Shown one piece after another: positions 1-9,078 of a stretch of 64,000 nt of DNA; the stretch's first letter is position 1; each line of letters opens with the position of its first letter. This DNA comes from Streptomyces sp. ISL-10. Lineage in GTDB: Bacteria > Actinomycetota > Actinomycetes > Streptomycetales > Streptomycetaceae. The translations under genes were made by a program, and so were the position numbers. The DNA is taken from assembly GCF_018614575.1 (NCBI RefSeq), contig NZ_JAGGOJ010000011.1, positions 186,001 through 250,000 of the forward strand, given 5' to 3'. The notes beneath the pieces were generated by a model. It ran no database searches. It saw only the letters and a list, made by a program, of their open reading frames with translations, and had not been told where the DNA came from.

Positions 1-3000
1 TCCAACTCCCCCTCCGTCTCCAGGAAGACCCGACGCAACCCCTCCAGCACCGCCGGGTCCGGCTTCTCCCACATGCCGCGGGATTCCGCTTCCAGGAGGC
101 GTTCCGCGATGCCGTGGAGCGCCCAGGGGTTGGCCTCCTGGAGGAAGGCGCGGTTCGTCGGGTCCAGGACGTACGTCTCCGTGAGCTTGTCGTACATCCA
201 GTCCGCGACCACGCCCGTCGTCGCGTCATAGCCGAAGAGGTAGTCGACCGTCGCCGCCAGTTCGAACGCGCCCTTGTAGCCGTGGCGGCGCATCGCCTCG
301 ATCCAGCGGGGGTTGACCACGCGGGCGCGGAAGACGCGGGACGTCTCCTCGACCAGGGTGCGGGTGCGGATCGTCTCCGGGCGGGTGGAGTCGCCGATGT
401 ACGCCTCCGGGGCCGTGCCGCGCAGGGCGCGGACCGTGGCCACCATGCCGCCGTGGTACTGGAAGTAGTCGTCGGAGTCCGCGATGTCGTGCTCGCGCGT
501 GTCCGTGTTCTTCGCCGCGACCGCGATCCGCTTGTACGCCGTCTCCATCTCGTCACGCGCCGGGCGGCCCTCCAGGCCGCGGCCGTACGCGTAACCGCCC
601 CACACCGTGTACACCTCCGCCAGGTCCGCGTCCGTGCGCCAGTCGCGGGAGTCGATCAGCTGGAGGATGCCCGCGCCGTACGTGCCCGGGCGGGAGCCGA
701 AGATACGGGTCGTGGCACGCCGTTCGTCGCCGTGCTCGGCCAGGTCGGCCTGGGCGTGGGCACGGACGTGGTTCTCGGCGGCCGGCTCGTCCAGGGAGGC
801 GGCCAGGCGGACCGCGTCGTCCAGCAGGCCGATCGTGTGCGGGAACGCGTCGCGGAAGAAGCCCGAGATGCGCAGGGTGACGTCCACGCGCGGTCGGCCC
901 AGCTCGGCGAGCGGGATCGGCTCCAGGCCCGTCACACGGCGCGACGCGTCGTCCCAGACCGGGCGGATGCCCAGCAGGGCGAGGGCTTCGGCGATGTCGT
1001 CGCCCGCCGTCCGCATCGCGCTCGTGCCCCACAGGGACAGTCCGACGGACGTGGGCCATGCGCCGTTGTCCGCGCGGTAGCGCTCCAGGAGGGAGTCGGC
1101 GAGCGCCTGGCCGGTCTCCCATGCCAGGCGCGACGGGACGGCCTTCGGGTCGACCGAATAGAAGTTCCGGCCCGTCGGCAGCACGTTGACCAGGCCGCGC
1201 AGCGGCGAGCCCGAGGGGCCCGCCGGGACGAAGCCGCCGTTCAGCGCGTGGACCGCGTGGGTGATCTCGTCCGTCGTGCGGGACAGGCGCGGGACCACTT
1301 CGAGGGCGGCGAAGCGCAGGATCGCCTCGACCTGCTCACCGTGGGAGGTGGGGACCGCGGCCGGGTCCCAGTCCGCCGCCTCCATCGCCTCGACCAGTTC
1401 GCGGGCCGTGGCCTCCGCCTCATCGGCCGTCGTACGGGTCGCCGCGGACTCGTCCAGGCCCAGCGCCTCCCGCAGGCCCGGCAGCGACGTCGTGCCGCCC
1501 CAGATCTGGCGGGCGCGCAGGATCGACAGCACCAGGTTGACCCGCTCGGGGCCGGTCGGCGCGCCGCCCAGCACATGCAGACCGTCGCGGATCTGCGCGT
1601 CCTTCACCTCGCACAGCCAGCCGTCGACATGCAGCAGGAAGTCGTCGAAGCCGTCGTCGTCCGGCCGGTCGTCCAGGCCCAGGTCGTGGTCCAGCTTCGC
1701 CGCCTGGATCAGCGTCCAGATCTGGGCGCGGATCGCGGGCAGCTTGGACGGGTCCATGGACGAGATCTGGGCGTACTCGTCCAGGAGTTGTTCCAGGCGC
1801 GCGATGTCGCCGTACGACTCCGCCCGCGCCATCGGCGGCACCAGGTGGTCGACGAGCGTGGCGTGCACGCGGCGCTTGGCCTGGGTGCCTTCGCCCGGGT
1901 CGTTGACCAGGAAGGGGTAGACCAGCGGCAGGTCACCGAGGGCTGCGTCCGGCGCGCAGGACGCCGACAGGCCGGCGTTCTTGCCCGGCAGCCACTCCAG
2001 GTTGCCGTGCTTGCCGAGGTGGATCATCGCGTCCGCGCCGAAACCGCCGTCGTCCGCCGAGGCGGAGATCCAGCGGTAGGCCGCCAAGTAGTGGTGCGAG
2101 GGCGGCAGATCGGGGTCGTGGTAGATCGCGATCGGGTTCTCGCCGAAACCGCGCGGCGGCTGGATGAGCACGAGCAGATTGCCGCGGCGCAGGGCCGCCA
2201 GCACGATGTCGCCCTCAGGGTTGCGGGAGCGGTCCAGGAACATCTCGCCCGGCGCGGGCCCCCAGTGCTCCTCCACCGACTCGCGCAGTTCCGCCGGCAG
2301 CTGCGCGTACCAGCGCTTGTAGTCCGCCGCCGGGATGCGCACCGGGTTGCGGGCGAGCTGCTCCTCGGTCAGCCAGTCCCGGTCGTGGCCGCCGGCCTCG
2401 ATCAGCGCGTGGATCAGCTCGTCGCCGTCGCCGGACACCAGGCCGGGGATGTCGCCTTCGGGCCCGAAGTCGTAGCCCTCCGCGCGCAGCCGGCGCAGCA
2501 GGGCGACGGCGGACGCGGGGGTGTCCAGGCCGACGGCGTTGCCGATACGGGAGTGCTTGGTCGGGTAGGCGGAAAGGACCAGTGCGACCCGCTTGCGCGC
2601 GTTGGGGATGTGGCGCAGACGGGCGTGGCGCACGGCGGTCCCGGCGACGCGGGCGGCGCGCTCGGGGTCGGCGACGTACGCCGGAAGCCCGTCCTCGTCG
2701 ATCTCCTTGAAGGAGAACGGGACGGTGATCAGCCGGCCGTCGAACTCCGGCACCGCGACCTGGCTCGCCGCGTCCAGCGGGGACAGGCCCTCGTCGTTCT
2801 CCTCCCACACCGAGCGCGGCCCCGTCAGGCACAGCGCCTGGAGGATGGGTACGTCCAGGGCCGCGAGCGCGCCCGCGTCCCACGACTCGTCGTCGCCGCC
2901 CGCCGACGCGTCGGCCGGGCGTGTGCCGCCCGCCGCGAGCACCGTGGTCACCAGGGCGTCCGCGTCGCGCAGTTGCTCCAGCAGGTCGGGCTCGGGGGCG

Positions 3001-3617
3001 CGAAGGGAGGCCACGTACAACGGAAGCGCCCGGCCGCCGGCGTCCTCGATCGCGCCGCACAGGGTGTCCACGAACGCGGTGTTGCCGCTCATGTGGTGGG
3101 CGCGGTAGTAGAGCACGGCGATCAGCGGGTCGTCGCTCTCCCGGCGGGGTGTGCGCGCCAGCCGGCCCCAGGTGGGCGCCGCCGACGGAGGCTCGAAGCC
3201 GTGGCCGGTGAGCAGCACGGTGTCGGACAGGAAGCGGGCGAGCTGCTCCAGGTTGGCCGGGCCGCCGTGCGCGAGGTAGGCGTGGGCCTCGGCCGCGATG
3301 CCGATCGGGACCGTGGAGGCCTCCATCAGCTGGGCGTCGGGGGCTTGTTCGCCGGTCAGGACGACGACGGGGCGGTCCTGGGCGAGCAGCAGGTCGATGC
3401 CCTCCTGCCAGGCGCGCAACCCGCCGAGGAGGCGCACGACGACCAGGTCAGTGCCCTCCAGGAGGGCGGGGAGGTCATCGATCGGAAGGCGTGAGGGGTT
3501 CCCGAAGCGGTAGGCGACCGGTCCGGCTGCCGCGCGTGCGCTGAGCAGGTCGGTGTCGGACGTCGACAGGAGCAGGATGCGGGCCTGCGGGGAGTGCGCC
3601 CCCGATGTTTGCTGCAT
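1..3617 (-). CDS. cobN: Cobaltochelatase subunit CobN (3' end off the window)
   Basis: Large subunit of the ATP-dependent cobaltochelatase that inserts cobalt into hydrogenobyrinate a,c-diamide in the aerobic cobalamin route; cytoplasmic. The frame opens with ATG at 3617 (MQQTSGAHSPQ), stays open for about 1205 codons and leaves the window on the left. The last readable residues (FLETEGELE) sit where actinobacterial CobN proteins normally finish, so only a few codons should be missing. A cobalamin riboswitch lies between promoter and start, which predicts repression by the end product. It is divergent from cobG. The AAA+ partner subunits are not in the window. Mg-chelatase BchH is the only close relative; the cobalamin neighbours and the riboswitch decide for CobN. 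Confidence 0.93.
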   Translation of the reverse strand, partial: MQQTSGAHSPQARILLLSTSDTDLLSARAAAGPVAYRFGNPSRLPIDDLPALLEGTDLVVVRLLGGLRAWQEGIDLLLAQDRPVVVLTGEQAPDAQLMEASTVPIGIAAEAHAYLAHGGPANLEQLARFLSDTVLLTGHGFEPPSAAPTWGRLARTPRRESDDPLIAVLYYRAHHMSGNTAFVDTLCGAIEDAGGRALPLYVASLRAPEPDLLEQLRDADALVTTVLAAGGTRPADASAGGDDESWDAGALAALDVPILQALCLTGPRSVWEENDEGLSPLDAASQVAVPEFDGRLITVPFSFKEIDEDGLPAYVADPERAARVAGTAVRHARLRHIPNARKRVALVLSAYPTKHSRIGNAVGLDTPASAVALLRRLRAEGYDFGPEGDIPGLVSGDGDELIHALIEAGGHDRDWLTEEQLARNPVRIPAADYKRWYAQLPAELRESVEEHWGPAPGEMFLDRSRNPEGDIVLAALRRGNLLVLIQPPRGFGENPIAIYHDPDLPPSHHYLAAYRWISASADDGGFGADAMIHLGKHGNLEWLPGKNAGLSASCAPDAALGDLPLVYPFLVNDPGEGTQAKRRVHATLVDHLVPPMARAESYGDIARLEQLLDEYAQISSMDPSKLPAIRAQIWTLIQAAKLDHDLGLDDRPDDDGFDDFLLHVDGWLCEVKDAQIRDGLHVLGGAPTGPERVNLVLSILRARQIWGGTTSLPGLREALGLDESAATRTTADEAEATARELVEAMEAADWDPAAVPTSHGEQVEAILRFAALEVVPRLSRTTDEITHAVHALNGGFVPAGPSGSPLRGLVNVLPTGRNFYSVDPKAVPSRLAWETGQALADSLLERYRADNGAWPTSVGLSLWGTSAMRTAGDDIAEALALLGIRPVWDDASRRVTGLEPIPLAELGRPRVDVTLRISGFFRDAFPHTIGLLDDAVRLAASLDEPAAENHVRAHAQADLAEHGDERRATTRIFGSRPGTYGAGILQLIDSRDWRTDADLAEVYTVWGGYAYGRGLEGRPARDEMETAYKRIAVAAKNTDTREHDIADSDDYFQYHGGMVATVRALRGTAPEAYIGDSTRPETIRTRTLVEETSRVFRARVVNPRWIEAMRRHGYKGAFELAATVDYLFGYDATTGVVADWMYDKLTETYVLDPTNRAFLQEANPWALHGIAERLLEAESRGMWEKPDPAVLEGLRRVFLETEGEL

Positions 3618-3664
3618 GCGGCGTCTGGCCTTCCTCGGGGTTTCCGCGCCCCGGGCGGTGTGAG

Positions 3665-3776
3665 GACGGCGGGAGTTCCTGGCTCACCCGGCGGCGTGCG
3701 CGTGCTGCGCTGCGGCCGGGCTCACAGTGGCGGGACCGCGCCGGAATTCCACCGGGCTTCCTCCCCTGACGCCGTC
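3665..3776 (-). promoter_or_regulatory. Cobalamin riboswitch of cobN
   Basis: Read on the minus strand the leader contains the B12-aptamer core: GGTGGAATTCCGG, then GGTCCCGCCACTGTGAG, then the B12 box AGCCAGGAACTCCCGCC. The outer ends GACGGCG (rc of 3770-3776) and CGCCGTC (rc of 3665-3671) pair as a closing stem. A -10 like TACTAT (complement of 3813-3818) lies about 37 bases upstream of the aptamer. Between aptamer and ATG a second GC hairpin could act as expression platform. Known role of the family: adenosylcobalamin binding shuts off translation or transcription of B12 synthesis and uptake genes. Confidence 0.92.
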
Positions 3777-3876
3777 TTCGGCGGTGACGGACCGTGTGGT
3801 CCGCCGATCAGCATAGTAAGGGCCATCACGTCTCCGGCATCAGGTGGCCTGTGTGATGGTCGGTATGCTCGCCGCC

Positions 3877-6009
3877 ATGCCTTCGGCCCCCTCGAACCGC
3901 CCGGACCGGGACGAAACTCCCGTACGGGACCGCGGTGATGCCTGCCCCGGCGCACTGCGACTGCACACCGCGGACGACGGTGCGCTGGCGCGCGTCCGCG
4001 TGCCCGCGGGTGTGCTGAGCGCGCGGCAGGCGTACGCGCTGGCCGACGCGGCCGAGCGGCTCGGCGACGGCGCGCTTGACATCACCTCCCGCGGCAACCT
4101 TCAGCTCAGGGGCCTCGGCGGGGGCTGCGGCGGGGAGTTGGCGTCGCTGCTCGACGCGGCGGGTCTGCTGCCCGCGCCCGCCCACGAGCGCGTCCGCAAC
4201 GTCGTCGCCTCGCCGCTGTCCGGCCTGGACGGCCGCGGGCACCTGGACGTGCAACCACTCGTACGCGACCTGGACGCGCTGCTGTGCGCGAGCCGGCGGG
4301 CGACGGCGCTGTCGGGGCGGTTCCTGTTCGCGCTGGACGACGGGCGCGGGGACATGGCGGGGCTGGGCGCGGATGTGATGTTGCTCGCAGAGCAGGGCGG
4401 GGAGCGGGTACGGATCCTGCTCGGCGAGCAGGCGGTGACGGTCCGCGCGGCGGACGGCGCCCGTGCGCTGCTGCTCGCGGCGGAGGCGTTCCTGGACGCG
4501 GCGTCGGCCGTCGGCACGAAGGCGTGGCGGGTACGTGAACTGCCGCAGGGATACGGAGTGTCGGCGGCGGAACTGGCGGGACGGTTGGCGGCGGCGGGGG
4601 TGCCGGCGAGGCCGACCGGGATGTCTGCGGGGCCGGCGGGGCCGGAGGGGTCGGTGGATCTCGTGGACCTGGGCCACGTGGTGGACCCGGCCGGGTCGAT
4701 GGGGCCCGCATGCGCGGCGGGCCCGGCGGCCCCGGGCCTCTCGGCGCACTCGGTGGACCTGGCCGTCCCGGCCGGTTCGGTGGATGCGGCAGACGCCGCC
4801 ACGGGTTCGGCGGGGCCGGTACGCGCGGCGGGCCCGGCGGAGCTGGCCCACGCGGCGGCGGCCGGATCGGCGGACCCTGCGGGGTTGGCTCACGCGGCGG
4901 ACCTGGCGGACTCGGCCCACGCGGCGGCGGCCGGATCGGCGGACCCTGCGGGGTTGGCTCACGCGGCGGGCCCGGCGGACCCGGGCCACGCGGCGGCGGC
5001 CGGATCGGCGGACCCTGCGGGGTTGGCTCACGCGGCGGACCTGGCGGACTCGGCCCACGTGGCGGCGGCCGGATCGGCGGACCCTGCGGGGTTGGCTCAC
5101 GCGGCGGGCCCGGCGGAGCTGGCCCACGCGGTGGACCTGGCGGGGCTGGCCCACGCGGTGGGCCCGGTGGACCCGGGCCATGCGGCGGCGGCCGGATCGG
5201 CGGACCCTGCGGGGTTGGCTCACGCGGCCGGCCCGGCGGAGCTGGCCCATGCGGCGGCCCCAGTGGACCTGGCCCTCCCGGCCGGTTCGGCACACGCCGC
5301 CGCGGGTTCAGCGGGGCCGGAGGCCGGTAACGGGTCGGCCGGTGGAGCCACTGCCTGGCCGGTGGCTCCCGGAGACGGTGACCGAGAGGGTGACGGCGGC
5401 ACAGGGCCGGATGCCGGGCGTACCCGTGCGGCTGGCACCGCGGCCGACGCCGGTCACGGCGAGCGCGCGGCAGCGCCGCCCGTGCCCGGCCCCTTGCCGG
5501 GAGGCGACGGCGCCGGCGTGTACGTGGTCGTCGCGCTCGGGCGGATGCGGGCCGGCCAGTGGCGGCTGCTCGCCCGGACCGCCGAGGCGCACGGCACCGG
5601 TGAGTTGCGCGTCACGCCGTGGCGCGGCGTCGTCCTGCCCGGCGTTCCCGGCGCCCTCCTGCCCGCCCTCGCCGACGCCGGACTCGTCACCTCGCCCGAC
5701 TCGCCCTGGCTCGGCGTCGGCGCCTGCACCGGGCGGCCCGGGTGCGCCAAGTCCCTCGCCGACGTACGGGCCGACGCCACCGCCCGCATCGCCGCCGGCG
5801 CGGGCGGGCTGCCCGTGTACTGGTCCGGCTGCGAACGCCGTTGCGGGCACCCCAGGGGCGCCTGGGTGGACGTCGTCGCGACCGGCGACGGTCACTACGC
5901 GCTGACCGCCCCCGGCACCCCGCGGCACACCGTGCCCGTTTCCGACCTCGCCGACGCCCTCGCGGCGGCGCGTACGCCTGACCACCCCACCGACCGACCG
6001 ACGAAGTGA
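3877..6009 (+). CDS. cobG: CobG-like precorrin-3B synthase with repeat insert
   Basis: Nitrite/sulfite-reductase-family protein of the CobG type, which performs the oxygen-dependent step to precorrin-3B before ring contraction. About 710 residues against roughly 400-480 usual. An N-terminal ferredoxin-like half domain (about 10-240) is followed by a long Ala/Gly/His-rich segment (about 250-520) built from 23-residue repeats, then the second half with the Fe-S/siroheme cysteines C617-x5-C623 (CTGRPGC) and C652-x3-C656 (CERRC). The start is uncertain: TATGCT at 3864-3869 looks like a -10 whose transcript would begin at the ATG at 3877, giving a leaderless message; GTG 3844 and ATG 3865 are in frame. 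The stop overlaps the GTG of cobH. Assimilatory reductase is the alternative; context favours CobG. Confidence 0.87.
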   Translation: MPSAPSNRPDRDETPVRDRGDACPGALRLHTADDGALARVRVPAGVLSARQAYALADAAERLGDGALDITSRGNLQLRGLGGGCGGELASLLDAAGLLPAPAHERVRNVVASPLSGLDGRGHLDVQPLVRDLDALLCASRRATALSGRFLFALDDGRGDMAGLGADVMLLAEQGGERVRILLGEQAVTVRAADGARALLLAAEAFLDAASAVGTKAWRVRELPQGYGVSAAELAGRLAAAGVPARPTGMSAGPAGPEGSVDLVDLGHVVDPAGSMGPACAAGPAAPGLSAHSVDLAVPAGSVDAADAATGSAGPVRAAGPAELAHAAAAGSADPAGLAHAADLADSAHAAAAGSADPAGLAHAAGPADPGHAAAAGSADPAGLAHAADLADSAHVAAAGSADPAGLAHAAGPAELAHAVDLAGLAHAVGPVDPGHAAAAGSADPAGLAHAAGPAELAHAAAPVDLALPAGSAHAAAGSAGPEAGNGSAGGATAWPVAPGDGDREGDGGTGPDAGRTRAAGTAADAGHGERAAAPPVPGPLPGGDGAGVYVVVALGRMRAGQWRLLARTAEAHGTGELRVTPWRGVVLPGVPGALLPALADAGLVTSPDSPWLGVGACTGRPGCAKSLADVRADATARIAAGAGGLPVYWSGCERRCGHPRGAWVDVVATGDGHYALTAPGTPRHTVPVSDLADALAAARTPDHPTDRPTK
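4852..5270 (+). repeat. In-frame 69-bp tandem repeat inside cobG
   Basis: Five copies of a 38-base core beginning gccggatcggcggaccctgc start at 4861, 4930, 4999, 5068 and 5191. The first four are exactly 69 bases apart (23 codons), the last 123 bases (41 codons), so the reading frame is never broken. Between cores, shorter Ala-His-Ala and Gly-Pro-Ala blocks shuffle in related order. The segment translates to a low-complexity Ala/Asp/Gly/His linker between the two halves of CobG. The near-identity of copies at the DNA level suggests recent slippage or unequal crossover. Confidence 0.93.
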
Positions 6010-6647
6010 GCGAGAGCACAGTGTTCGAGTACGAGAAGGACGGCGCGGAGATCTACCGCCAGTCCTTTGCCACGATCCGCGCCGAGGCGGACCTCGCCGG
6101 GCTGCCCGCCGAGGTCTCCCAGGTCGCGGTCCGCATGATTCACGCCTGCGGGATGGTCGACCTCGTCCGCGACCTCGCCTACTCCCCGGACGTCGTCCTG
6201 CACGCCCGCGCCGCCCTGCGCGCCGGTGCGCCGATCCTGTGCGACGCACAGATGGTGGCGAGCGGTGTCACCCGCAAGCGGCTGCCCGCCGACAACGAGG
6301 TGATCTGCACCCTCTCCGACCCCTCCGTGCCCGCGCTCGCAGCCGAGCTGGGCACCACCCGCAGCGCCGCCGCACTCGAACTGTGGCGCGACCGTCTCGA
6401 GGGCTCCGTCGTCGCCGTCGGCAACGCCCCCACCGCGCTGTTCCGGCTCCTGGAAATGATCGAACACGGCGCCCCCCGCCCCGCCGCCGTCATCGGCATG
6501 CCCGTCGGCTTCATCGGCGCCGCCGAGTCGAAGGACGCCCTGGCCGCCCACCCCCTGGGCCTCGAACACCTCGTGGTGCGCGGCCGCCGCGGCGGCAGCG
6601 CCATGGCCGCCGCCGCGGTCAACGCCATCGCGAGCGAGGTGGAGTAG
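6006..6647 (+). CDS. cobH: Precorrin-8X methylmutase CobH
   Basis: Moves the C11 methyl group of precorrin-8X to C12, giving hydrogenobyrinic acid. 213 residues, the usual family length. The active-site histidine is His46 in [10 protein letters not shown], followed by a canonical core ([14 protein letters not shown]) and the C-terminal glycine-rich segment [19 protein letters not shown] at 6006 overlaps the cobG stop by four bases, so translation is probably coupled; the stop in turn shares one base with the GTG of cobIJ. CbiC is the same family in the anaerobic route and cannot be told apart by sequence alone. Confidence 0.95.
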   Translation: MSESTVFEYEKDGAEIYRQSFATIRAEADLAGLPAEVSQVAVRMIHACGMVDLVRDLAYSPDVVLHARAALRAGAPILCDAQMVASGVTRKRLPADNEVICTLSDPSVPALAAELGTTRSAAALELWRDRLEGSVVAVGNAPTALFRLLEMIEHGAPRPAAVIGMPVGFIGAAESKDALAAHPLGLEHLVVRGRRGGSAMAAAAVNAIASEVE

Positions 6648-8146
6648 TGAGCGCCGACCAGAAGACGACAGGGCGTCTGTACGGCGTCGGGCTCGGCCCC
6701 GGCGATCCGGAACTGATGACCCTGCGCGCCGCGCGCGTCATCGCCGAGGCGGATGTGATCGCGTACCACTGCGCCCGCCACGGCCGTTCCATCGCCCGCT
6801 CGATCGCCGCACCGCACCTGCGCCCCGACCACATCGAGGAGCGCCTGATGTACCCGATCACCGTGGAGACCACCGACCACCCCGGCGGCTACCGCGGCGC
6901 GCTCGACGACTTCTACGAGGAGGCGGCAGCCCGCCTCGCCGAACACCTCGACGCCGGGCGGACGGTGGCCGTCCTCGCCGAGGGCGACCCGTTCTTCTAC
7001 GGTTCCTACCAGCACATGCACAAGCGGCTCGCGCACCGCTACCCGACCGAGGTCGTCCCCGGCGTCACCTCCATCAGCGCCGCCGCGGCCCGCCTCGGGA
7101 CGCCGCTGTGCGAGGCGGAGGAGGTCCTCACCGTCATTCCCGGCACGTTGCCGGAGGACGAGCTGAGCGCACGTCTCGCCGCGACCGACTCCGCCGTGGT
7201 GATGAAGCTCGGCCGTACCTTCCCCGCGGTGCGCCGCGCCATGGAGACCTCAGGCCGGCTGGACGAGGCCCGGTACGTCGAACGTGCCACCATGAGCGGC
7301 GAACGGACCGGCCCACTGGCCGACATCGACCCGGACTCAGTGCCGTACTTCTCCGTCGCCGTCGTGCCGAGCCGTATCGCCAATCCGCGGCCGGAACCGC
7401 AGAGCGGCGAAGTCGTGGTCGTCGGCACCGGGCCCGCCGGGCCCCTGTGGCTGACCCCCGAGACGCGCCGCGCGCTCGCCGACGCCGACGAGATCGTCGG
7501 CTACACCACGTACGTGGACCGCGTCCCGCACCGGCCCGGCCAGATCCGGCACGGCTCCGACAACAAGGTGGAGTCCGAACGCGCCGAGTTCGCCCTCGAT
7601 CTCGCGCGGCGCGGGCGGCGCGTGGCGGTCGTCTCCGGCGGCGACCCGGGCGTCTTCGCCATGGCGACGGCGGTACTGGAAGTGGCCTCCGAGCCGCAGT
7701 ACACGCACGTGCCCGTGCGCGTCCTGCCCGGCGTGACCGCGGCGAACGCGGCGGCGGCCGCGGCGGGCGCCCCGCTCGGCCACGACTACGCCACGATCTC
7801 CCTGTCCGACCGGCTCAAGCCCTGGGAGGTCATCGAGACCAGGCTGCGGGCGGCGGCGGAGGCGGACCTGGTCCTGGCGATCTACAACCCGGGCTCCCGC
7901 TCCCGTACCCACCAGGTGGCGGCAGCCCGTGACCTGCTGCTCGAACTCCGCTCGCCCGAGACCCCGGTGGTCGTGGCGCGGGACGTGGGCGGCCCGGAGC
8001 AGTCGGTGCGGGTGGTGACCCTGAAGACGCTGGAGCCCTCCGAAGTCGACATGCGCACGCTGCTGCTGATCGGCTCGTCCCGGACACGGGCGGTCGAGCG
8101 CGGCGACGGCCGGACGATCACCTGGACGCCGCGCCGCTACGAGTGA
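6647..8146 (+). CDS. cobIJ: CobI-CobJ fusion: precorrin-2 C20- / precorrin-3B C17-methyltransferase
   Basis: One 499-residue chain carrying two SAM-dependent tetrapyrrole methylases. Residues about 8-240 match CobI/CbiL (YGVGLGPGDPELMTLRAARVI near the start, later EGDPFFYGSY and VVPGVTSISAAAARLG). Residues about 246-499 match CobJ/CbiH (VVVGTGPAGPLWLTPETRRA, then SGGDPGVFAMA and LPGVTAANAAAAAAGAPLG). The first methylates C20 of precorrin-2; the second methylates C17 and contracts the ring after CobG. The GTG at 6647 shares its G with the cobH TAG. A strong hairpin terminator follows at 8154. Such fusions are common in actinobacteria; fusing the enzymes either side of CobG may help hand over the labile intermediate. 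Confidence 0.95.
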   Translation: MSADQKTTGRLYGVGLGPGDPELMTLRAARVIAEADVIAYHCARHGRSIARSIAAPHLRPDHIEERLMYPITVETTDHPGGYRGALDDFYEEAAARLAEHLDAGRTVAVLAEGDPFFYGSYQHMHKRLAHRYPTEVVPGVTSISAAAARLGTPLCEAEEVLTVIPGTLPEDELSARLAATDSAVVMKLGRTFPAVRRAMETSGRLDEARYVERATMSGERTGPLADIDPDSVPYFSVAVVPSRIANPRPEPQSGEVVVVGTGPAGPLWLTPETRRALADADEIVGYTTYVDRVPHRPGQIRHGSDNKVESERAEFALDLARRGRRVAVVSGGDPGVFAMATAVLEVASEPQYTHVPVRVLPGVTAANAAAAAAGAPLGHDYATISLSDRLKPWEVIETRLRAAAEADLVLAIYNPGSRSRTHQVAAARDLLLELRSPETPVVVARDVGGPEQSVRVVTLKTLEPSEVDMRTLLLIGSSRTRAVERGDGRTITWTPRRYE

Positions 8147-8153
8147 AGGCATC

Positions 8154-8192
8154 GAGGCCGTCCGCGTCCCGTCGCGGGACGCGGACGGCCTC
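8154..8192 (+). terminator. Intrinsic terminator after cobIJ
   Basis: Perfect 17-bp stem gaggccgtccgcgtccc / gggacgcggacggcctc around the loop gtcgc, eight bases after the cobIJ stop. There is no U-tract, as is usual in Streptomyces. It also lies downstream of convergent cobK (stop at 8344) and may serve both directions. Confidence 0.85.
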
Positions 8193-8343
8193 CCCGCGAC
8201 GACCCGGCTCCAACGGATCGATTCGACGCCCGGATCGGCCGTGTGCCGTGCGGAGCGGAACAGGGCTGTACAGCCCCCTTCCGGCGGAACACCGTCCCCC
8301 GCCGCACGCGACCGAGGCCGCCGCACCCCGACGGGCGGCGGCT

Positions 8344-9066
8344 TCAGCCGTGGACCCAGGCCGCCGCTTCCTCGACCGTCGCCGCCACCCGCACGCCCTC
8401 CGGCACCGGCGGCCTGCGCACGACCACCACCGGGATGCCCGCCTCGCGGGCCGCGCGGAGCTTCGGGGCGGTTGCCGCGCCGCCGCTGTCCTTCGTCACG
8501 AGGACATCGACGCGGTGGGCGCGCAACAGCCCGCGCTCGCCGTCGAGGGTGAAGGGTCCCCGGTCCAGGAGGACTTCGGCGCGGGCCGGCATCGGGGCCT
8601 CGGGCGCGTCCACCGACCGTACGAGGAACCACTGCGGGCAGTCCGCGAAGGCGGCGAGCCCCATCCGTCCGGTCGTCAGGAACACCCGCTCTCCCAGGCC
8701 GTCCAGTGCGCGGGCCGCCTCCCCCAGGGAGTCGACCGGGTGCCAGTCGTCGCCCTCGACCGGGACCCAGCCGGGGCGGCGCAGCGCCAGCAGGGGAACA
8801 TGGGTGGTGGCGGCCGCCCGGGCCGCGTTGAAGCTGATCCGCTCGGCGAAGGGATGGGTGGCGTCGATGACCGCGTCCACCTGGTGCGCGCGCACCCAGT
8901 CCACGAGCCCCTCCACGCCGCCGAACCCGCCGATCCGTACGGTGCCGGCCGGCAGCCGGGGGCTCGCGACGCGCCCGGCGAGGGAGCTGGTGACGCGGAC
9001 CTCGGGGTGCAGGGCCGCGGCGAGGGCGCGGGCCTCGGCGGTCCCGCCCAGAACGAGTATGTGCAC
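8344..9066 (-). CDS. cobK: Precorrin-6A reductase CobK
   Basis: NADPH-dependent reduction of precorrin-6A to precorrin-6B. 240 residues from GTG at 9066. Family motifs: VHILVLGGTAEARALA at the N terminus (nucleotide-binding loop), DATHPFAERIS in the middle, TTGRMGLAAF and LVTKDSGGAAT later. AAAGGA lies eight bases upstream of the GTG. In-frame codons extend further upstream on the minus strand, but they only mirror cbiD and lack a Shine-Dalgarno. The start is only 12 bases from the ATG of the divergent cbiD. CbiJ is the anaerobic-route name of the same family. Confidence 0.93.
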   Translation of the reverse strand: MHILVLGGTAEARALAAALHPEVRVTSSLAGRVASPRLPAGTVRIGGFGGVEGLVDWVRAHQVDAVIDATHPFAERISFNAARAAATTHVPLLALRRPGWVPVEGDDWHPVDSLGEAARALDGLGERVFLTTGRMGLAAFADCPQWFLVRSVDAPEAPMPARAEVLLDRGPFTLDGERGLLRAHRVDVLVTKDSGGAATAPKLRAAREAGIPVVVVRRPPVPEGVRVAATVEEAAAWVHG

Positions 9067-9078
9067 GGGAGTCCTTTC

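Noticed and set aside
114..3494. A 1126-codon open frame on the plus strand opposite cobN
   Set aside because: Arg/Val/Gly-rich translation without any family motif; it mirrors the codon bias of cobN on the other strand.
4106..5295. Long minus-strand frames with Pro-Pro-Gly or Arg-rich repeats opposite cobG
   Set aside because: They are translations of the 69-bp repeat in other phases; only the plus frame carries the cluster cysteines on both sides.
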